In this document: positions 6,633 through 9,499 of the stretch, piece after piece
Layout: every line of letters begins with the position of its first letter
How positions within the stretch are numbered: the stretch's first letter is position 1
NCBI GenBank assembly: GCA_040758525.1
Contig: JBFLVQ010000365.1
Coordinates: forward strand, 1-9,499
DNA from: JBFLVQ01 sp040758525
GTDB lineage: Bacteria; Acidobacteriota; Blastocatellia; Chloracidobacteriales; JADJPF01
Length of the DNA: 9,499 bases
Direction of reading: 5' to 3'
The notes under the pieces: model-generated
The model's input: the letters and a program-made list of their open reading frames with translations, nothing else
Databases searched by the model: none
Told to the model about the DNA's origin: nothing
Translations under genes and position numbers: made by a program

Positions 6633-8012
6633 ATGGCCAAGATCCTAATAGTGGATGATGAAGCTCGTATGAGAGAGACGTTAGCCATTATCCTGGATGG
6701 CCAGGGCTATGATGTTGAGCAGGTCTCCGATGGGCGTCAGGCTCTCGAAGCCCTTGAGCGCGATTTCTATGATCTGCTCATTACGGATCTGCGTATGCAT
6801 CCGATCTCAGGCATAGATCTACTACGTGCTATTCAGGAGCGTCAACTTAATTTAAGCGTAATAATGATCACTGCCTTTGGCACGATCGAGTCAGCGGTCG
6901 AAGCAATGAAGCTAGGTGCTTGCGACTATCTGACCAAGCCATTCCAGCGTGATGAGATTCTCCTCAAGGTCCATAGTGCACTGGAGAAACAACGACTAGC
7001 ACGTCGTGTTGAACTACTGGAGAAGCAGTTTCATGGCAATTATTGTGTGGAGAATATTGTAGGACAGAGTGAGCAGATGCGCGCGATACTCCAGACCATA
7101 CAAGTGGTGGCGCCGACTGATAGTACAGTGCTTATCACAGGTGAGACCGGCACTGGCAAAGAATTAGTAGCCAAAGCTATACATAACTTGAGCCGACGTA
7201 AGAGCGGTCCTTTTGTTGCCGTCAATTGCGCAGCATTACCGGAACATCTGCTAGAATCAGAACTCTTCGGTCATGCTAAAGGTTCCTTCACAGGTGCCAG
7301 TTCCTCGCGTAAGGGTCTAATGGAAGAGGCTGATGAGGGAACTTTCTTCCTTGATGAGGTCAATTCAATGCCGCTTGGGCTGCAAGCAAAATTGTTGCGT
7401 GCACTACAAGAGAAGGCAATACGACGATTGGGAGAAAATAAGACGATACGTCTAAATGTGCGTATCATTGCTGCTACCAATGCTGATCTAATGGAAAAGA
7501 TCAAAGATCATTCAATGCGCCAAGATCTATACTACCGTCTAAGTGTAGTAACAATCAAATTACCTCCATTACGTGAGCGTCCTGACGATATTATGCCGCT
7601 TGCCGAACATTTCCTAGCACAATTTGCCGAACGTGAGCATAAGAAGATCAAAAGTTTTGATACATCTGCTGTCCAAGCATTACGTGATTACCATTATCCT
7701 GGCAATGTACGCGAACTGGAGAATATTATTGAGCGTGCTGTGACACTGTGTGCAAGTGATCTCATTACTACTAAGGTACTACCAGCAGAATTGGGGGAGA
7801 TGCCGATAGTAGTTAGCCAAAATGTTAGTAAGCTGGAAGTAGCCAGTGGCACAGCAAGTGGCAAAGCTCTAGAACAGCATGAGCGTCATCTGGTCGAGTT
7901 GGCGGTTAAGCGTAATGCTGGCAATCTAGATCGCGCAGCAGCAGAATTGGGTATTGGTCGTACTACCCTCTGGCGTAAGATGAAACGCTATGGTATTGAG
8001 AAAAGCCTCTAA
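6633..8012 (+). CDS. NtrC-family sigma-54-dependent response regulator
   Basis: Transcription activator of 459 residues with the standard three-part architecture. Receiver (1 to about 120): acidic pair D8-D9, phospho-acceptor D52 in TDLRM, T80 and K102 in TKPF. AAA+ sigma-54 interaction domain (about 141-370): Walker A GETGTGKE at 170-177, sigma-54 contact loop GSFTGA at 217-222, Walker B FFLDEV at 238-243, PLRERPDDI at 312-320 and PGNVREL at 356-362. Fis-type helix-turn-helix (about 415-455): NLDRAAAELGIGRTTLWRKM. The contact loop carries Ser where most relatives have Ala (GAFTGA), a conservative change; all other key residues are present, so it should be active. It would be phosphorylated by a sensor kinase that is not in the window. 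It is the last gene of the operon and may regulate envelope-related genes, possibly its own operon, but I see no -24/-12 promoter here. It ends 16 bases before a convergent gene, with no clear terminator between. Confidence 0.95.
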   Translation: MAKILIVDDEARMRETLAIILDGQGYDVEQVSDGRQALEALERDFYDLLITDLRMHPISGIDLLRAIQERQLNLSVIMITAFGTIESAVEAMKLGACDYLTKPFQRDEILLKVHSALEKQRLARRVELLEKQFHGNYCVENIVGQSEQMRAILQTIQVVAPTDSTVLITGETGTGKELVAKAIHNLSRRKSGPFVAVNCAALPEHLLESELFGHAKGSFTGASSSRKGLMEEADEGTFFLDEVNSMPLGLQAKLLRALQEKAIRRLGENKTIRLNVRIIAATNADLMEKIKDHSMRQDLYYRLSVVTIKLPPLRERPDDIMPLAEHFLAQFAEREHKKIKSFDTSAVQALRDYHYPGNVRELENIIERAVTLCASDLITTKVLPAELGEMPIVVSQNVSKLEVASGTASGKALEQHERHLVELAVKRNAGNLDRAAAELGIGRTTLWRKMKRYGIEKSL

Positions 8013-8028
8013 TCAATAATTCTCTTTG

Positions 8029-9057
8029 TTACAACTGTGCCAGTGCATTGATACGTGCGCGTAACGCATTAGCAAACATATTCACCTCTTGTGGTTGATA
8101 GCCAGCCGCGCGAAAGGCATCCTGTAATTGTTCATCGGAGAGTTGTGCAAGCAACTGACCGATCCAATGTGCATCATCACGTGGAATATCCTTTACAATC
8201 TTTGACATTCGTGTGCGTTCACGCCAGTAGGAACGCTTAATCCAGAAGAGGAAGGGGGGGCGACTGTTGAGCACAAAATCGACATCGTATGCAGCTACCT
8301 TTTTAATGAATGGCGCCTCTACATAATGTTTTAGGTTGTTTTTTGAGCGAGTATATTTACCACCGGTACGGCCAAAACTGGCGCCTAGATCGCTTACTAA
8401 ATAGTGGTAGAGATCTGTCTTGTCATCGTAATAGATCTTATTGTTCAACTCTTTTAAATCCCAATTATTGATAAGCGCCATCATAACTTTTAGGCCATTA
8501 AATTCCCTTGTATTTAAGAAAGGATTTTCAAACCAGCTCCATTCGCCTACTTTGTCTTCATCTGAGACTAGACGTTCTAGTCTGGCCTTTTGTAGGGCAC
8601 CACGTATAACAGCGCCGCCTGGCATAGGACGACGCCGTTGGTATTTTGCCATACCTTCAATCTGTACCTGTGGTTTGTAGTAGGTCAGATCCGTAAAATA
8701 GCCGACTGCCCAAAGTAGTCGGGTTGCCACTGTTTCCGATTGTGCCTCTGGACCAACTTTGATCTTCCACCTTACCCCTTCTTGATCTTGGACAATAAAT
8801 TTAGTCTGGGAACCGGTACGATCTTCCTTAATGAACTTCATTTTGCCTTTCGGTTCATGTTCCTTGCCACCTTCCCCATAATATAGATCTAGAGTAGAGA
8901 TATCGGCTGGTGGCTGCCAGATAATAGCCTTGTCAGCGGGAATTGCCGGTAACCGTTTGGCCTTAGCAGTCTTGCCTGCTAGTGTATAAGACGGTACAAC
9001 CAATGCCATCATAATAGCCAAAATAAGCAGACTGCGTAAGCTGTTTTGAGAGAGCAT
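8029..9057 (-). CDS. Secreted protein of unknown function with kinase-like residue pattern
   Basis: A 342-residue protein with an N-terminal signal peptide (SLRSLLILAIMMALVVPSYT, cleavage probably near residue 27). The family has no name known to me. Visible features suggest a divergent protein-kinase-like fold: K98 and K100 in VRWKIKVG as a VAIK-like strand, E108 in SETVATRLLW as the partner glutamate, D200/K202/N205 in INNWDLKELNN as a catalytic loop, and D223 in VSDLGASFG as a metal-binding DxG. The last two blocks resemble, from memory, the DRHHYE and DNGRGFG blocks of the FAM20C secretory-pathway kinase. A C-terminal helical region (about 285-342, WIGQLLAQLSDEQLQDAFRA) is the part best conserved in the neighbouring paralogue. 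The start is well supported: AGGAG (complement of 9064-9068) lies six bases before the ATG. It is convergent with the regulator gene and downstream of its paralogue in the same direction. The kinase idea is inference; the gene call is secure. Confidence 0.85.
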   Translation of the reverse strand: MLSQNSLRSLLILAIMMALVVPSYTLAGKTAKAKRLPAIPADKAIIWQPPADISTLDLYYGEGGKEHEPKGKMKFIKEDRTGSQTKFIVQDQEGVRWKIKVGPEAQSETVATRLLWAVGYFTDLTYYKPQVQIEGMAKYQRRRPMPGGAVIRGALQKARLERLVSDEDKVGEWSWFENPFLNTREFNGLKVMMALINNWDLKELNNKIYYDDKTDLYHYLVSDLGASFGRTGGKYTRSKNNLKHYVEAPFIKKVAAYDVDFVLNSRPPFLFWIKRSYWRERTRMSKIVKDIPRDDAHWIGQLLAQLSDEQLQDAFRAAGYQPQEVNMFANALRARINALAQL

Positions 9058-9063
9058 GCTCCA

Positions 9064-9068
9064 CTCCT
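9064..9068 (-). promoter_or_regulatory. Ribosome-binding site of the complete kinase-like gene
   Basis: AGGAG on the minus strand, six bases before the ATG at 9057-9055. It supports that start and hence the presence of the signal peptide. Confidence 0.75.
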
Positions 9069-9076
9069 AAACATAT

Positions 9077-9119
9077 GATTGCCTCTAATAGCTTGGCTAT
9101 TACTAATGATGAGACAATC
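9077..9119 (-). other. Imperfect inverted repeat between the two paralogues
   Basis: A perfect 7-bp stem TAATAGC/GCTATTA (9086-9092 and 9096-9102, loop of three bases) is nested within an outer arm pair GATTG-C-CTC (9077-9085) and GAG-A-CAATC (9111-9119) that has one mismatch. An eight-base bulge (9103-9110) separates the inner and outer stems on one side. There is no T-run after it on the minus strand, so it is not a classic intrinsic terminator. It lies about 42 bases after the stop of the upstream paralogue and nine bases beyond the ribosome-binding site of the next gene, so it could be a 3'-end structure, a leader hairpin or an operator. Confidence 0.45.
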
Positions 9120-9160
9120 AATATGAAGCGTTTGCCGTGCTTGCAGATATCAGCAATACC

Positions 9161-9499
9161 CTAGAGTTTTAGCAGTTTATTGATACGGTTACGTAACACC
9201 TTAGTAAATAAACGTGTCTGTTCCGATGAATATCCTGCTGCGCGGAAGGCATTCTGCATCTGTTCATCAGAGAGTTGTGCAAGTAGTTGGCCGATCCAGC
9301 GAGCATCACCACGCGGGATCTCTTGCACTATCTTGGTGCGGTTAGTGAACTCTTTCCAGTAATCTCGCTTTATGATGCGTTGTAAAGGTGGGCGGCTATG
9401 CAAGACAAAATGAACATGTTCAGCCGTGATCTTATCGATGAACCTAGATTCACGATAATCCTTTAAGTTATTTTTACTACGACTGTAATCATTACCACT
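9161..9499 (-). CDS. C-terminal part of a second kinase-like secreted paralogue, cut by the right edge
   Basis: The minus-strand frame is open from the window edge to a TAG at 9161-9163, giving 112 residues that begin SGNDYSRSKNNLKDY. They align without gaps to residues 231-342 of the neighbouring protein, with 67 identities by hand count. Shared blocks include RSKNNLK, FVL.SRPP, WIGQLLAQLSDEQ and AFRAAGY. The true start lies outside the window; an internal TTG at 9401-9403 reads as leucine within the conserved block and is not a start. The kinase-like motifs and any signal peptide would lie in the missing part, so only the C-terminal region can be judged. It is in tandem with the complete copy, whose stop lies 1132 bases away at the equivalent position, consistent with an old gene duplication. 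The two may be co-transcribed across the 103-base gap. Confidence 0.88.
   Translation of the reverse strand, partial: SGNDYSRSKNNLKDYRESRFIDKITAEHVHFVLHSRPPLQRIIKRDYWKEFTNRTKIVQEIPRGDARWIGQLLAQLSDEQMQNAFRAAGYSSEQTRLFTKVLRNRINKLLKL

Noticed and set aside
8013..8028. Terminator between the convergent genes
   Set aside because: The gap is only 16 bases and AT-rich; no stem with a T-run could be found on either strand.

Overview
The window comes from a bacterial chromosome of slightly below-even GC by eye. No ribosomal RNA or other marker gene fixes the lineage. A sigma-54-dependent NtrC-type regulator, a DUF4388 protein and secreted hypothetical proteins of the kind often seen in Acidobacteriota make that phylum a reasonable guess, but only a guess.

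Layout. At the left edge (1-118, minus strand) is the beginning of a gene that runs out of the window. It is followed by a gene-poor stretch of about 600 bases (119-713). Most of that stretch is a tandem array of sixteen 21-bp units (169-505), then a leader of about 200 bases carrying a plausible promoter. From 714 to 8012 four plus-strand genes are packed with gaps of 32, 11 and 2 bases and probably form one operon. They are a DUF4388 + J-domain + proline-rich protein, a CpsB/YwqE-type PHP-fold tyrosine phosphatase, a very large secreted double beta-propeller protein with 13 Asp-boxes, and an NtrC-family response regulator (receiver, AAA+, Fis-type helix-turn-helix). Two start codons in this cluster (714 and 3334) lie downstream of the longest possible start and are chosen on ribosome-binding sites and protein features.

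Converging on the operon with a 16-base gap are two tandem minus-strand paralogues (8029-9057 complete; 9161-9499 cut by the window edge). The complete one has a signal peptide and a set of residues reminiscent of secreted kinase-like enzymes of the FAM20/CotH type. Its last 112 residues are 67/112 identical (hand count) to the partial copy.

How they may work together (inference): the operon joins a cytoplasmic signalling or chaperone-recruiting protein, an exopolysaccharide-type tyrosine phosphatase, an exported propeller and a two-component transcription activator. This looks like envelope or exopolysaccharide control, but no BY-kinase, sensor kinase or glycosyltransferase is present to confirm it. 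The least explained items are the 21-bp array, whose T-tracts recur every two helical turns, and the secreted kinase-like paralogue pair.
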